64,000 bases of DNA from Commensalibacter nepenthis (GCF_029953305.1 NZ_JASBAN010000001.1:744001-808000); one strand, 5' to 3'; positions 37,041 through 47,845 are shown, numbered from the stretch's first letter. The notes: generated by a model from the sequence alone, not told the origin. A program made the numbers and translations.

Positions 37041-37097
37041 TTCTTCCATCTTTTGGGTATAGCCAAGGCATAGCCGTAAAACCTTGGCAGGGAAGAA
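37041..37097 (-). promoter_or_regulatory. Two-stem rpsF leader, candidate S6:S18 autoregulatory RNA
   Basis: On the minus strand the leader forms an outer 7-bp stem TTCTTCC/GGAAGAA (37091-37097 with 37041-37047) and an inner 7-bp stem GCCAAGG/CCTTGGC (37082-37088 with 37062-37068), both perfect. The inner loop has 13 bases including ACGGC. The internal loop is lopsided: two bases on the 5' side, fourteen on the 3' side. It ends about 55 bases before rpsF. Autoregulatory S6:S18 leaders are known in other bacteria; equivalence here is inferred from position and shape. Confidence 0.6.
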
Positions 37098-37140
37098 CTC
37101 TTTTAAAACCATAAACCTATAAAAAAAGCAAGGGCTTATC

Positions 37141-37731
37141 CTATTTTTTTTTAAATTTTTTAGGAATAGGTAAGCTTAAAGCATCTGGAATATTCCAAAG
37201 CTCTGTTTCAACTTTGAATGGCTCGAAACCAGTCTTTTTATAAATTTGAATTGCTCGTGGATGATCCAAATTACACGTGTTAATACGCAAACAACTTGGG
37301 TTCTTCTGCCAAGCATGACGAACGGCTTGATGGAAAAAAGCTGTTCCCATTCCTTGCCCTACTAAATGCGGCATTAATCCAAAATACGCAATATTTACAC
37401 TGGTAGACAACGTACAATCGAGTTCAAAAAAACCAGAAATAACATTTTCTGAATCTTTTAAAATATATACTTCAATTAATGGATCAGAAAATAACTGCTC
37501 CAAATACTGATCGGAAAGCACCCTGCGCATCCACCAACAACAGCTTCTTCCAACACTCCCATAAATATATCGATATAATGGCACAGGAACAAAAGACAAT
37601 TTTTCCAAAGAATAGCCTACAGGTAAATCCAACAATTTTTGTGTTGGAAAATGGTCCATTCGTAAAAAAGTAATGGAAACCGTTACCGGTGTTGAGGGAT
37701 GAATATTATTTAACACAGACATATCGGACAA
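37141..37731 (-). CDS. GNAT-family N-acetyltransferase
   Basis: The 196-residue protein carries the GNAT acetyl-CoA fold in its second half: the ENVISGFFELD strand, the pyrophosphate-binding loop as LMPHLVGQGMGTAFFHQAV, and NTCNLDHPRAIQIYKKTGFEPF near the end. The first 70 residues are divergent. Substrate is unknown. It is between rpoD and rpsF on the minus strand, with a terminator upstream (after rpoD), so it likely has its own promoter. Confidence 0.9.
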   Translation of the reverse strand: MSDMSVLNNIHPSTPVTVSITFLRMDHFPTQKLLDLPVGYSLEKLSFVPVPLYRYIYGSVGRSCCWWMRRVLSDQYLEQLFSDPLIEVYILKDSENVISGFFELDCTLSTSVNIAYFGLMPHLVGQGMGTAFFHQAVRHAWQKNPSCLRINTCNLDHPRAIQIYKKTGFEPFKVETELWNIPDALSLPIPKKFKKK

Positions 37732-37738
37732 TAAAAAA

Positions 37739-37766
37739 AAGAAGAAGGCAATAACACCCTCTTCTT
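37739..37766 (-). terminator. Rho-independent terminator after rpoD
   Basis: On the minus strand AAGAAGAGG pairs with CCTTCTTCTT (one bulged base) around an eight- to nine-base loop and is followed by eight T. It is 30 bases beyond the rpoD stop and overlaps the region just upstream of the GNAT gene. Confidence 0.85.
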
Positions 37767-37795
37767 CCCTAAATCTATCAAAAATTACAACACAA

Positions 37796-39796
37796 TCAAT
37801 TATCGTCCAAGAAAGAACGCAATTTACGACTACGGCTTGGATGTTTCAATTTACGTAACGCTTTGGCTTCAATCTGACGAATACGTTCGCGTGTTACATT
37901 AAATTGTTGTCCAACCTCTTCCAACGTATGGTCTGTGTTCATTCCAATACCAAAACGCATTCTTAACACACGTTCTTCTCGTGGGGTTAGCGATGCCAAA
38001 ACACGCGTTGTTGCTTCACGAAGATTGGTTTGAATAGCAGCATCCAAAGGAATAACCGCACTCTTATCTTCGATAAAATCACCTAAATGACTATCTTCTT
38101 CATCGCCAACTGGGATTTCCAAAGAAATCGGTTCTTTTGCGATTTTTAGAACCTTTCTGACCTTTTCCAAAGGCATGCCCAACTTTTCAGCAAGCTCTTC
38201 TGGTGTTGGCTCTCTACCAATTTCATGCAGCATTTGGCGGGATGTACGAACCAATTTGTTAATTGTTTCAATCATATGCACTGGAATACGAATGGTTCTG
38301 GCTTGGTCAGCAATAGAACGGGTAATGGCTTGTCGAATCCACCAAGTCGCATAGGTTGAGAATTTGTAACCACGACGATATTCAAATTTATCAACGGCCT
38401 TCATCAAACCGATATTGCCTTCTTGGATCAAATCCAAGAATTGCAATCCGCAATTCGTATATTTCTTAGCAATAGAAATAACCAACCGCAAATTCGCCTC
38501 AATCATTTCTTTCTTAGCACGCGAAGAATCACGTTCACCATAAGAAACGGTTGAGAAAACACGACGGAATTCACCAATAGGCAACCCAACCTTTTGAGAA
38601 AGTTCAGCTATTTCATCGCGACATTTATTAATATCTTCTTCATACCGCTCGACAAATAGCTTCCAATATTTTCCTGGTAAAGCACGAACGGCATCAATCC
38701 AATCAGGATTTAATTCATAGCCATGATATTTAGACAAGAAATCATCACGAGAAATTTTACATTTCTCTGCCATTCTTAAAAGACCACCCTCTAGGGTTGC
38801 TAATTTTTTTGAAACTTCTTTGAGTTGTTCAACCAAAAATTCAATTTTATTGCTTTGCAAATGAACTTGTTGAACTTCGATGATTAGCTTATTTCTTAAG
38901 TCTTCATATTCTGTTTCAAAAGCTGGTGTTAATTTTTCACCCGCTTGAATAACATCCAAACGTTGAACTTGTAATTGATAAAGTTTCGTATAAATTGTTT
39001 CAATTTCAGCAAAATGACTTAAAACTTCGTCTTTATATTTTTCTTCTAGTGCTGAGAGAGAGAGGTTATTTTCTTCGTTAGAACCTTCTCCATTTTCATC
39101 ACTATCTTCATCACCTTCGTTTTCGTCAGTATCTTCATCATCATCGTCAGAGGTGCTTAAGGCACTGCCCATATCAGGCAAATCAGCTTGATCATATTCT
39201 GTTTGTGTTGCCTCTAAATCTACAATATCTCTTAGTAATATATCGCCTGCTTTTAATTGTTCATGCCAGCCAATAATTGCTTTAAATGTCAATGGACTTT
39301 CACAAAGCCCACCAATCATTTGATTGCGCCCCGCTTCGATACGTTTGGCTATGGCAATTTCGCCTTCACGCGACAAAAGCTCAACAGCGCCCATTTCACG
39401 CAAATACATACGAACAGGGTCATCCGTTCTTCCGGCGGTTGATTCTGTCGCAGCTACCGCAACTTCTTCATCATCGCTCTCGGCAGCTTCCCCTTCGGAG
39501 ATATTGTTTTCTGTATCTTCTTCACTTGTATCTTCTTCACTTTCTTCAGATTCAATAATCTGAATACTCATTTCTGAGAAAGCAGCCATTACATCTTCGA
39601 TTTGTTCGGAAGACATCTTATCTTGTGGAAGGATTGCATTCAATTCGTCAAGGGTTACATACCCTCTTTCCTTCCCTTTACTAATTAATTTTTTAACATC
39701 TGCAGATCTGACATCTAACAAACTGGTGTCATTATCACGATCATTTGCATTTCCTTCACTTTTACCTGCTGCTTTTATAACCATTTTCCGCCTCAA
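37796..39796 (-). CDS. rpoD: RNA polymerase primary sigma factor RpoD (sigma-70)
   Basis: This 666-residue protein is the housekeeping sigma factor. Region 1.1 (about 30-90, [15 protein letters not shown]), region 1.2 ([17 protein letters not shown]), a non-conserved insert with a very acidic stretch around 225-255, regions 2.1-2.4 ([40 protein letters not shown]), region 3 and region 4.2 ([20 protein letters not shown]) are in order. An acidic patch also precedes region 1.2. It follows dnaG on the same strand at 249 bases, the common dnaG-rpoD order. Confidence 0.97.
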   Translation of the reverse strand: MRRKMVIKAAGKSEGNANDRDNDTSLLDVRSADVKKLISKGKERGYVTLDELNAILPQDKMSSEQIEDVMAAFSEMSIQIIESEESEEDTSEEDTENNISEGEAAESDDEEVAVAATESTAGRTDDPVRMYLREMGAVELLSREGEIAIAKRIEAGRNQMIGGLCESPLTFKAIIGWHEQLKAGDILLRDIVDLEATQTEYDQADLPDMGSALSTSDDDDEDTDENEGDEDSDENGEGSNEENNLSLSALEEKYKDEVLSHFAEIETIYTKLYQLQVQRLDVIQAGEKLTPAFETEYEDLRNKLIIEVQQVHLQSNKIEFLVEQLKEVSKKLATLEGGLLRMAEKCKISRDDFLSKYHGYELNPDWIDAVRALPGKYWKLFVERYEEDINKCRDEIAELSQKVGLPIGEFRRVFSTVSYGERDSSRAKKEMIEANLRLVISIAKKYTNCGLQFLDLIQEGNIGLMKAVDKFEYRRGYKFSTYATWWIRQAITRSIADQARTIRIPVHMIETINKLVRTSRQMLHEIGREPTPEELAEKLGMPLEKVRKVLKIAKEPISLEIPVGDEEDSHLGDFIEDKSAVIPLDAAIQTNLREATTRVLASLTPREERVLRMRFGIGMNTDHTLEEVGQQFNVTRERIRQIEAKALRKLKHPSRSRKLRSFLDDN

Positions 39797-40045
39797 AGAA
39801 TAAATAGCTTACTACCAAATAGCACTATTTCTAAATATTAACAAATCACCATAAATAAATAACACAAACCTATATAGACTCTCTTAAAATTGACTTTCTT
39901 AAAGACCCTTAATCACTTTCTTGAATTTACGCAGGGTTAGCGGAACAACTTTATAGCCAAAAATAATTTGTTATTACAAATGGTGTTTTATTAAAATAAA
40001 TCAAGAGTTATATCAAAATTATTCTTAAACTTTTTTAATTTGTTC
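39797..40045. other. dnaG-rpoD intergenic region
   Basis: No gene was found. A weak hairpin ATTTGT/ACAAAT (39967-39982), followed on the minus strand by TATTTTT, could terminate dnaG. The octamer AAGAAAGT occurs twice on the minus strand about 24 bases apart near 39885-39925. The rpoD promoter is probably here, but no clear -35/-10 pair was found. Confidence 0.3.
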
Positions 40046-41866
40046 TTATGTATCAATCTCCCCACGTTTAACAGCATCCAAAGCATTGAGTCTAGCAATT
40101 AATGTCCGTTGATGTTCCTCGTCCGGACAATTAATCCAATCTTGTTGCGCTTGTGTAACTTGGTTTTCCAATTCATGAATATTTAACCATCCATAAAAAT
40201 GCCACCATCGCTTTTCAAACTGTCCAAAATCATTAATTATATCGAAATTATTCTGGTTTAACAAGATTAAATTGGAATGGCGAACGATTTTTTTTGTTAA
40301 ATCGATTACATTTCTCTCTTTTAAATATGAATGAATATCATCGCAATCAAGGGGAAAATCCAATAAAACTTCCCTTAAAATCGATAGTTCTTCTGGTAAA
40401 TTCAGGCGACACAGCGCATCTTCAACACGTGAGATAATTTTTGGACAATATATTAATAAGGCAATTAGAATACACATTCGTTGGTATTCAACCTGATCTT
40501 TCTGCAATGCTGGGCGCACTAACTGCGTATTGAACTGATGGTTTTGCTTTTTTTCATAAGCCGATTGATGATTTGATGGTTTGTTTTTAGAGTAAAACTG
40601 CTCATAAAACCGATCCAACAACACTTTTCGATATTCCCGAGCCAAATTTTTATCTTTGATCTGTTCAGCAACCGATGTTAATCGCTGCCTTAATGCTGCC
40701 CTTTGCTCTGGAGAACGATTCGTCATTGCTTCAACAGACAAATTATACAACATATCACTAAGACTTTGCCGATGACGTATAATCTCTAAAAAAGCCTCTA
40801 CCCCTTTATTTTGAATAAAACTATCTGGATCTTCACCATCTGGGAACGTAATAAAATTCAACGTTTGTTCAGGGGTCAAAATCGGCAATGCTTCTTCAGC
40901 AGCGTGTAACATTGCCCTGCGCCCCGCCCCATCACCATCAAATGATAAAACAGGTTGAGGACTTGCTCGCCATAATAAAGCCAATTGATCTTGGGTTAGA
41001 GCGGTTCCCAATGGTGCGACCGCACCATGAAACCCTGCTTGATACAAAGCAATAACATCCATATAGCCTTCAACGACCAATATGGTATTAAAAAGTGGAT
41101 CAATCTCTTTACGCGAAAATACAGACGTCAAATTATTCAGTCCAAATAACACACGGCGTTTTGCAAATAACGGTGTTTCTGGACTGTTTAAATATTTAGG
41201 TTGACCTTCTCCAACAATACGCCCACCAAACGCAATCACACGCCCTCTGCGATCACAAATCGGATACATAACACGATTAAAAAAGAGCTCTCCTCCCCAT
41301 TGACCATCTGCTTGCCTTCTTAACAAACCAGCCTCGCCAATCATTTCCAAGGGGTAATTCTTAGCTTTAAGATGCTGAATGAGCCCACCACGTCCATCAC
41401 CAGACCAACATAAACCAAAATGATGAATTGTTTGCTTGGCAATCCCCCGATTCAAGAGATACTCTCGAGCTATTTGGGCTCTATTGGTTTGAAATTCAGA
41501 TAAATAATACTCATGTGCCACTGCCATAAGTTCATATAAATTATGTCGTTGTTCTTGACGTTGTTTTTGTTGAGGCGTTTGCTCTGGCACTTCTATTCCT
41601 GCCAAAGAAGCAAGTTCTGTGATGGCTTCGTTAAAAGTGCGCCCTTCACTTTGCATCACAAAAGAAATGACATCTCCATGCACACCACAACCATAACAAT
41701 GAAAATGATCGTCATAAATATAAAATGAAGGCGTCTTTTCCCCATGAAAAGGGCAACACGCCTTCCAATGGCGACCTGATCGGGTAACTTTTACTTTTCT
41801 TGATATAATACTATGTAAAGGGATACGTTGCCGCAGCTCCTCAAGAAAACGCTGATCAAACGCCAC
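40046..41866 (-). CDS. dnaG: DNA primase DnaG
   Basis: DnaG makes RNA primers for replication. The 606-residue product has an N-terminal CHC2 zinc finger (CCPFHGEKTPSFYIYDDHF then CYGCG, about 37-64), the catalytic core with TOPRIM motif VVEGYMDVIAL and the FDGDGAGRRA metal site, and a C-terminal helicase-interaction domain. The first in-frame ATG gives MAFDQRF. It lies 14 bases after the YqeY gene, so yqeY-dnaG are likely co-transcribed, as in many Alphaproteobacteria. Confidence 0.96.
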   Translation of the reverse strand: MAFDQRFLEELRQRIPLHSIISRKVKVTRSGRHWKACCPFHGEKTPSFYIYDDHFHCYGCGVHGDVISFVMQSEGRTFNEAITELASLAGIEVPEQTPQQKQRQEQRHNLYELMAVAHEYYLSEFQTNRAQIAREYLLNRGIAKQTIHHFGLCWSGDGRGGLIQHLKAKNYPLEMIGEAGLLRRQADGQWGGELFFNRVMYPICDRRGRVIAFGGRIVGEGQPKYLNSPETPLFAKRRVLFGLNNLTSVFSRKEIDPLFNTILVVEGYMDVIALYQAGFHGAVAPLGTALTQDQLALLWRASPQPVLSFDGDGAGRRAMLHAAEEALPILTPEQTLNFITFPDGEDPDSFIQNKGVEAFLEIIRHRQSLSDMLYNLSVEAMTNRSPEQRAALRQRLTSVAEQIKDKNLAREYRKVLLDRFYEQFYSKNKPSNHQSAYEKKQNHQFNTQLVRPALQKDQVEYQRMCILIALLIYCPKIISRVEDALCRLNLPEELSILREVLLDFPLDCDDIHSYLKERNVIDLTKKIVRHSNLILLNQNNFDIINDFGQFEKRWWHFYGWLNIHELENQVTQAQQDWINCPDEEHQRTLIARLNALDAVKRGEIDT

Positions 41867-41880
41867 AAATCACCTGTTAA

Positions 41881-42336
41881 TTAAGAAAATTTAGCTTTAA
41901 TTAATGGACCTACTTTAGAAAAATCTAGTACCGTACCATAATATTCTTTTAAGAACGCCATGACTTTACCCATTTCTTTAACAGAAGAAGCCCCTGTTTT
42001 CTCAATCGCTTCATCCACAACCTTTGCAATGGCGGCATCATCAAGTTGAGCTGGAAGGAAAGATTCAATCACTGCGATTTCACTTTCTTCTTTTTCTGCT
42101 AATTCTTGGCGGTCTGCTTGTTTATACATTTCCACTGATTCGCGACGAGATTTAATCATGCCTTTTAACATTGCAATGATTTCATCTTCCCCGACAGCGT
42201 CAATCCCTTTTGGACGCGCATTAATATCCAAATCTTTCAATTTGGCACCAATCATTCGTAATGTTGATACTTTTTCAGCTTCTTTGGCTTTCATTGCCAC
42301 TTTAAGCTCTTCTTTAAAACGCTCGCGTAAATCCAC
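41881..42336 (-). CDS. GatB/YqeY-domain protein
   Basis: The 151-residue protein is a YqeY-family protein, related to the tail domain of the GatB subunit of tRNA amidotransferase. It has LRERFKEELKVAMKAKE, STLRMI, the SRRESVEMYKQADRQ segment and the ending typical of the family. Its role is unclear; a link to tRNA or translation is assumed. It precedes dnaG. The start is divergent from carA, with a 152-base shared promoter region. Confidence 0.9.
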   Translation of the reverse strand: MDLRERFKEELKVAMKAKEAEKVSTLRMIGAKLKDLDINARPKGIDAVGEDEIIAMLKGMIKSRRESVEMYKQADRQELAEKEESEIAVIESFLPAQLDDAAIAKVVDEAIEKTGASSVKEMGKVMAFLKEYYGTVLDFSKVGPLIKAKFS

Positions 42337-42393
42337 AATATTCCTCCAATAATAATTAAAAGATTTTATAGCATGACTTTAATCAGGAATAAA

Positions 42394-42439
42394 ATTCCCA
42401 CAATAAAATTTTATAAATACTCTGGGAATTTTTTTCCCA
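42394..42439. promoter_or_regulatory. Three TTCCCA/TGGGAA blocks in the carA-yqeY divergent promoter region
   Basis: ATTCCCA at 42394-42400, TGGGAAT at 42423-42429 and TTCCCA at 42434-42439 can form two competing hairpins that share the middle block. The nearer pair encloses five T. TATATATAGTATAC a few bases on could hold the carA -10 box. The set could be an operator or an alternative-structure control element; neither is shown by sequence alone. Confidence 0.35.
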
Positions 42440-42488
42440 ATACTTTATATATAGTATACGACATTCGTCCAGCAAAGGACATAAGGAC

Positions 42489-43862
42489 ATGATGGATATT
42501 GATACAATTATTTCTCGTCTTGGGGGGATTGAAAACGCCGCCCGCATTACCAAAGTCAGCACCGAGGCTATCCGCAAGTGGAAACAAGCCCGTGCCATTC
42601 CATCCAAACATTGGGCAACTATTATTCAAGAAACGGGTCTAACATTGTCTGATTTACAACCAAATGAACTTTCCGATTCTACTCCTCATACCTGCCCCGC
42701 AGGTGCAAATGCCGTCCTTCTATTAGAGGACGGTACTTTTTTATGGGGAATCGGATTTGGGGCATTTTCCTCCAAAGATAATCTTTCTATTGGCGAAATC
42801 TGCTTTTCCACCAGCATGACTGGATATCAAGAAACATTAACTGATCCCTCTTTTGCTGGGCAACTCATTACCTTTACTTTTCCTCATATAGGTAATGTTG
42901 GCACAAATATTGACGATAACGAAGCCAATAAAATTGTCGCCAAAGGACTGATTGTTAAGCAACAAATTACGCAACCAGCCAGTTGGCGATCAACCAGTCC
43001 ATTACAAGACTGGTTAAAACAACAACATATCTCTGGGATCTGTGGTATTGATACCCGCAGTTTGACCTTGCGCATTCGTGACCAAGGCCCACAAAATGCT
43101 TTATTATATTTCCCAGAAGATGGCATCTTTGATATTCCGTTCTTACAAGAACAAGTAAAGGCATGGCCTGGATTACAAGGGATGGATTTAGCTCAAGAAG
43201 TCACTTGCTCAGAATCTCATCAATGGAAAAAAGGTGTTTGGCATTGGGGTGATGAAACCTCACCTAAACCTAGCAAAACATATAATGTCGTTGCGATTGA
43301 TTATGGTGCCAAACATAATATTTTCCGTAACCTTGTTGAAGTTGGCTGCAACCTTACCATTGTTCCTGCCACGGCTTCCACTGCGGAAATCCTAAGCCAT
43401 AATCCTGATGGTGTCTTTTTATCCAATGGTCCTGCTGATCCAGCGGCAACCGCACATTATACCGTGCCTGTCTTAAAAGAATTATTAGAAAAACGCATTC
43501 CTATTTTTGGAATTTGTCTTGGACATCAGCTTCTTGCCCATGCTTTAGGCGGTAAAACTTACAAAATGGATCAAGGACAGCGCGGTGCCAATCAACCCGT
43601 TAAAGATTTAAAAACAGGCAAAGTTGAAATTACCAGCCAAAATCATGGTTTTGCTGTTGACCCCAAGAGCTTACCTTCTGATGCTCATGAGACACATATT
43701 AATTTATTTGATGGGTCTAATGAAGGCATTGCCTCGGATAAATATCCTGTATTTTCTGTGCAATACCATCCCGAGGCCAGCCCCGGTCCCACCGATAGCC
43801 ATTATTTATTCCAACGTTTTGCGGAATTAATGGATCAACACTCTCCTAACAAAAAACAATAA
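42489..43862 (+). CDS. carA: Carbamoyl-phosphate synthase small subunit with N-terminal helix-turn-helix-like extension
   Basis: CarA is the glutaminase subunit that supplies ammonia to CarB for arginine and pyrimidine synthesis. After about residue 70 it is standard: NAVLLLEDGTFLWGIGFG, the GYQETLTDPS block, and a class I glutamine amidotransferase domain with the nucleophile in GICLGHQLL and HPEASPGP. The first 60 residues (IISRLGGIENAARITKVS, WKQARAIPSKHW) look like a short helix-turn-helix of the Cro/YdaS type. From memory, databases call a similar N-terminal unit on some CarA proteins a carph-isopro domain. AAGGAC lies just before the ATGATG. Confidence 0.95.
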   Translation: MMDIDTIISRLGGIENAARITKVSTEAIRKWKQARAIPSKHWATIIQETGLTLSDLQPNELSDSTPHTCPAGANAVLLLEDGTFLWGIGFGAFSSKDNLSIGEICFSTSMTGYQETLTDPSFAGQLITFTFPHIGNVGTNIDDNEANKIVAKGLIVKQQITQPASWRSTSPLQDWLKQQHISGICGIDTRSLTLRIRDQGPQNALLYFPEDGIFDIPFLQEQVKAWPGLQGMDLAQEVTCSESHQWKKGVWHWGDETSPKPSKTYNVVAIDYGAKHNIFRNLVEVGCNLTIVPATASTAEILSHNPDGVFLSNGPADPAATAHYTVPVLKELLEKRIPIFGICLGHQLLAHALGGKTYKMDQGQRGANQPVKDLKTGKVEITSQNHGFAVDPKSLPSDAHETHINLFDGSNEGIASDKYPVFSVQYHPEASPGPTDSHYLFQRFAELMDQHSPNKKQ

Positions 43863-43871
43863 GGTGTTCCT

Positions 43872-46800
43872 ATGCCTAAACGGACAGACATATCCTCTAT
43901 TATGATTATTGGTGCTGGACCGATTGTGATCGGTCAGGCATGTGAATTCGATTATTCTGGTGCTCAGGCTTGTAAAGCATTGAGAGAAGAAGGCTATCGT
44001 GTGATTTTGGTCAATTCTAATCCAGCCACAATCATGACTGACCCTGACATGGCCGATGCGACTTATATCGAACCGATTACCCCAGAAACCGTTGAGAAAA
44101 TTATTCTTAAAGAAAAACCCGATGCAATCCTACCAACAATGGGTGGGCAAACTGCTTTGAATACAGCCATGGCGTTGGACAAATCTGGATTCCTAATAAA
44201 ACATAATGTTGAGTTAATTGGTGCCAAAGCAGATGTTATTGATCGTGCTGAAGATCGTTTAAAATTCCGCGAAACAATGGAAAAAATTGGGATTGAAAGC
44301 CCCCGTAGCACCATTGCTCATACGATTGAAGAAGCTAGAGAAGCATTAAAATTCACAGGGCTTCCCGCTGTCATTCGCCCTTCTTTTACCCTAGGTGGTT
44401 CAGGTGGTGGTATTGCTTATAACAAAGATGAGTTTGAGCAAATTGTTACCTCTGGTCTAGACGCATCTCCTACAACAGAAGTTCTGATTGAAGAAAGTAT
44501 TTTAGGTTGGAAAGAATTCGAAATGGAAGTTGTCCGCGACAGTGCGGATAATTGTATCATTATTTGTTCTATAGAAAATATTGATCCAATGGGAATTCAT
44601 ACAGGAGATTCAATTACCGTTGCCCCTGCATTGACGTTAACTGACAAAGAATATCAACGTATGCGTGATGCATCGATTGCTTGTTTACGTGCCATTGGAG
44701 TGGATACAGGTGGATCAAACGTGCAATTCGGGTTAAACCCTGTTGATGGTCGTATGGTTGTTATTGAGATGAATCCTCGTGTATCTCGTTCTTCTGCATT
44801 GGCTTCCAAAGCAACGGGCTTCCCAATTGCTAAAATTGCAGCAAAACTTGCTATTGGCTATACACTCGACGAATTAAAAAATGATATTACCAAAACAACC
44901 CCTGCATCTTTCGAACCTACGATCGATTATGTTGTTGTAAAGATCCCTCGTTTCACTTTTGAAAAATTCCCTGGCACACCTGCATTACTTAGCACCAGCA
45001 TGAAATCTGTTGGAGAAGCAATGGCAATTGGTCGTTCTTTCCCAGAAGCGTTACAAAAAGGGCTTCGTTCAATGGAAATCGGGCTTTCTGGGCTTGATCC
45101 TGTTGAAATCCCTGGGGATGGCGATATTGATTCATTCCGTGGTGCCCTTTCTCAACCACGCCCGAACCGTATTTTAATGGCAGCACAAGCCATTCGTGCA
45201 GGCATCTCCTTGGAAAATATTCATGAAGCCTGTCGTTTAGATTTATGGTTCTTGCGTGAGCTTGAAAAAATCATTCAGGTTGAGAACGAAATTCAAACCA
45301 ATGGTTTACCAAACGATACCTATCAATTAAGAGCAATTAAAGCACTTGGGTTCTCTGATAAACAGCTCGCTCTATTAACCAATAAAACTGAAATCGAAGT
45401 CGCACACCATCGTAACACCCTTAATGTTGCACCAGTTTATAGACGCATTGATACTTGTGCTGGTGAGTTTGCTTCTTCTACCTCTTATATGTATTCTACT
45501 TATGAAGGCAGCTTCAATGCACCAGTCTGTGAAAGCAACCCAACCGATCGTGAAAAAATCATTATCTTAGGTGGTGGTCCTAATCGTATCGGACAAGGCA
45601 TTGAATTCGATTATTGTTGTGTGCATGCTTCTTATGCGCTCAGAGAGGCTGGCTATGAAACGATCATGGTCAATTGTAATCCTGAGACTGTCTCAACAGA
45701 TTATGATACTTCTGATCGTTTATATTTTGAACCATTAACCAATGAAGACGTGATTGCTTTAATCAGACGCGAACAAGAAAATGGTAAAGTCAAAGGATGT
45801 ATCGTTCAATATGGCGGACAAACCCCATTAAAACTTTCCAAAGCATTGGAAGATGCAGGCATACCTTTATTAGGCACACCTGCTGATGCGATTGATTTAG
45901 CCGAAGACCGCGAACGTTTCCAAGTATTATTACAAAAGCTTGGATTACGCCAACCTTCAAATGGTATTGCTCGTAATGGCGAAGAAGCTGAGAAAATTGC
46001 CGAGCAAATTGGTTATCCCGTTGTTATTCGCCCCTCTTATGTCTTGGGTGGACGGGCAATGGAAATCGTTTATGATAAAACGAGCTTACATCGTTATTTA
46101 CGCGATGTGCTGCAATCTGCTGGTATTGATGTTACCTCTGGTCCATTATTGATCGATCAGTATCTTAGCGATGCTATTGAAACCGATGTCGATTGTCTGG
46201 CTGATGGTGAGGATGTGTATGTCGCTGGTGTTATGGAACATATTGAACAAGCCGGCATCCATTCTGGGGACAGTGCTTGCTCTATTCCTCCCTATACTTT
46301 GGCTCCTTCAGTTGTCACTGAGCTTAAAGCACAAACATCGACCTTAGCCAAAGCCTTGGGCATCGTTGGATTGATGAATGTTCAATATGCCATAAAAAAC
46401 AATGAAATCTTCATCTTAGAAGTCAATCCTCGTGCGTCCAGAACGGTTCCTTTTGTAGCCAAAGCTACGGGTGTTCCAGTTGCAAAAATTGGTGCAAGAG
46501 TCATGGCGGGCGAGAAGCTAAAATCTTTTAATCTCAAAGAACACTCTTCTTCTGGTCATGTGGCTGTCAAAGAAGCCGTTTTCCCATTTGCACGTTTCCC
46601 GAATGTTGATATTATTTTGGGTCCAGAAATGCGCTCTACGGGTGAAGTAATGGGTATTGATACATCCTTTGAACGCGCTTTTGCCAAATCTCAATTAGGT
46701 GCTGGCGTTACCTTGCCATTATCTGGCAACGTATTCCTTTCTGTTCGTCATAATGATCGTGTTTCTTTACCTTCAATAGGACGTAAACTAACCGAGATGG

Positions 46801-47120
46801 GCTTTACCATCCTCGCAACCAGAGGCACAGCAGAAACTTTAAAACAAGCTGGAATTGAAGCAAAAATCGTCAATAAAGTGCTTGAGGGTCGTCCTCATTG
46901 TATTGACGCCATCCTTTCAGGAGAAGTTCAACTGATTATCAATACAGTTCAAGGGGCACAAGCCACCGCAGATAGTTTTGATATTCGCCATTCCGCGTTA
47001 ACGCATGCTATCCCTTATTATACGACAATGGCTGGTGCAATGGCTGCGGTTCATGCAATTTCCGCATTACGTGCTGGACAATTAGACGTAGCCCCTTTAC
47101 AATCATATTTTAAACATTAG
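43872..47120 (+). CDS. carB: Carbamoyl-phosphate synthase large subunit
   Basis: CarB makes carbamoyl phosphate from bicarbonate, ammonia and two ATP. The 1082-residue product shows the internal duplication of two ATP-grasp halves ([17 protein letters not shown] near 14 and [16 protein letters not shown] near 565), the oligomerisation region between them, and a C-terminal methylglyoxal-synthase-like allosteric domain ([22 protein letters not shown]). The gene begins nine bases after carA and is followed by a strong terminator. Confidence 0.98.
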   Translation: MPKRTDISSIMIIGAGPIVIGQACEFDYSGAQACKALREEGYRVILVNSNPATIMTDPDMADATYIEPITPETVEKIILKEKPDAILPTMGGQTALNTAMALDKSGFLIKHNVELIGAKADVIDRAEDRLKFRETMEKIGIESPRSTIAHTIEEAREALKFTGLPAVIRPSFTLGGSGGGIAYNKDEFEQIVTSGLDASPTTEVLIEESILGWKEFEMEVVRDSADNCIIICSIENIDPMGIHTGDSITVAPALTLTDKEYQRMRDASIACLRAIGVDTGGSNVQFGLNPVDGRMVVIEMNPRVSRSSALASKATGFPIAKIAAKLAIGYTLDELKNDITKTTPASFEPTIDYVVVKIPRFTFEKFPGTPALLSTSMKSVGEAMAIGRSFPEALQKGLRSMEIGLSGLDPVEIPGDGDIDSFRGALSQPRPNRILMAAQAIRAGISLENIHEACRLDLWFLRELEKIIQVENEIQTNGLPNDTYQLRAIKALGFSDKQLALLTNKTEIEVAHHRNTLNVAPVYRRIDTCAGEFASSTSYMYSTYEGSFNAPVCESNPTDREKIIILGGGPNRIGQGIEFDYCCVHASYALREAGYETIMVNCNPETVSTDYDTSDRLYFEPLTNEDVIALIRREQENGKVKGCIVQYGGQTPLKLSKALEDAGIPLLGTPADAIDLAEDRERFQVLLQKLGLRQPSNGIARNGEEAEKIAEQIGYPVVIRPSYVLGGRAMEIVYDKTSLHRYLRDVLQSAGIDVTSGPLLIDQYLSDAIETDVDCLADGEDVYVAGVMEHIEQAGIHSGDSACSIPPYTLAPSVVTELKAQTSTLAKALGIVGLMNVQYAIKNNEIFILEVNPRASRTVPFVAKATGVPVAKIGARVMAGEKLKSFNLKEHSSSGHVAVKEAVFPFARFPNVDIILGPEMRSTGEVMGIDTSFERAFAKSQLGAGVTLPLSGNVFLSVRHNDRVSLPSIGRKLTEMGFTILATRGTAETLKQAGIEAKIVNKVLEGRPHCIDAILSGEVQLIINTVQGAQATADSFDIRHSALTHAIPYYTTMAGAMAAVHAISALRAGQLDVAPLQSYFKH

Positions 47121-47125
47121 AATAT

Positions 47126-47174
47126 ATGAAAGAATAACATCTATCGCTTTATATAACAGATGTTATTCTTTCAT
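47126..47174 (+). terminator. 17-bp perfect hairpin after carB
   Basis: ATGAAAGAATAACATCT at 47126-47142 is perfectly complementary to 47158-47174, with a 15-base loop. It starts six bases after the carB stop. The stem is long but AT-rich and the downstream run (TACTTTGCTT) is only partly U-rich. Terminator or 3' mRNA-stabilising hairpin are both possible. Confidence 0.75.
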
Positions 47175-47333
47175 TACTTTGCTTGCAACACATCATTTTG
47201 TATCCGCCTTAGAAATACGCTACCACACATAATATTTTACTGTATAAACTATTGCAATTTAGATATGATTACACAATCTAATGGCTAGCTCTATTTATAT
47301 ATTTTGATCTGAGAATATTAAAAGGAAATTTCC

Positions 47334-47840
47334 ATGCCTAATTTTGATAGAAAAGATCTCACACATTTTCTGGGTAAGCAATTTATTTTTACTTATGACA
47401 ATGGTTGGAATTATGAACTTTATATCAAAAACGAAAACATCGTCGATTATCGCATTCATAATGGTCTTATCGGGCAAAAATGGGTTAAAAACCAACCCGT
47501 GCATATTGCTAGGATTGCTGCAGAAATATGTAAACTCTCTTGGACGGAACCAACGGGAACCAATGTCAGTATTGTTATCAATCTCAAAGACAATTTGTAT
47601 CAAGGAACCATATTCTTTCCACGTTGGATTTTAAATCATCCAGAAAGGACCAGGGGCTTTCAAAACGATCAACTCCCTTTGATGGAATTTTATCGTGAAG
47701 CTGGTCCAACTTATCCAATTGAAATTATTAATGAGTTTGCCAACATCACTTTCACAAAAGATCGTGGCATTAATAACGAAGAAGTTATTAATTGTGCCTC
47801 TGATGAATTACCAGCAGATTTTCCAAATAATTTAATTTAA
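47334..47840 (+). CDS. padC: Phenolic acid decarboxylase
   Basis: The 168-residue protein matches the cofactor-free phenolic acid decarboxylases that convert p-coumaric and ferulic acids to vinyl phenols, a detoxification step for plant-derived acids. Landmarks are FTYDNGWNYE at 19-28, DYRIHNG at 38-44, WTEPTGT at 70-76 and the GTIFFPRWILNHPE strand, which contain the catalytic tyrosines, arginine and glutamate. AAGGAAA lies nine bases before the ATG. No PadR-type regulator is next to it. A plant-fed insect gut or fermenting plant habitat fits such a gene. Confidence 0.93.
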   Translation: MPNFDRKDLTHFLGKQFIFTYDNGWNYELYIKNENIVDYRIHNGLIGQKWVKNQPVHIARIAAEICKLSWTEPTGTNVSIVINLKDNLYQGTIFFPRWILNHPERTRGFQNDQLPLMEFYREAGPTYPIEIINEFANITFTKDRGINNEEVINCASDELPADFPNNLI

Positions 47841-47845
47841 TATTA

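Noticed and set aside
39257-39563. Three overlapping plus-strand frames opposite rpoD
   Set aside because: They lie opposite conserved regions and the acidic stretch of rpoD; low-complexity composition explains the open frames.
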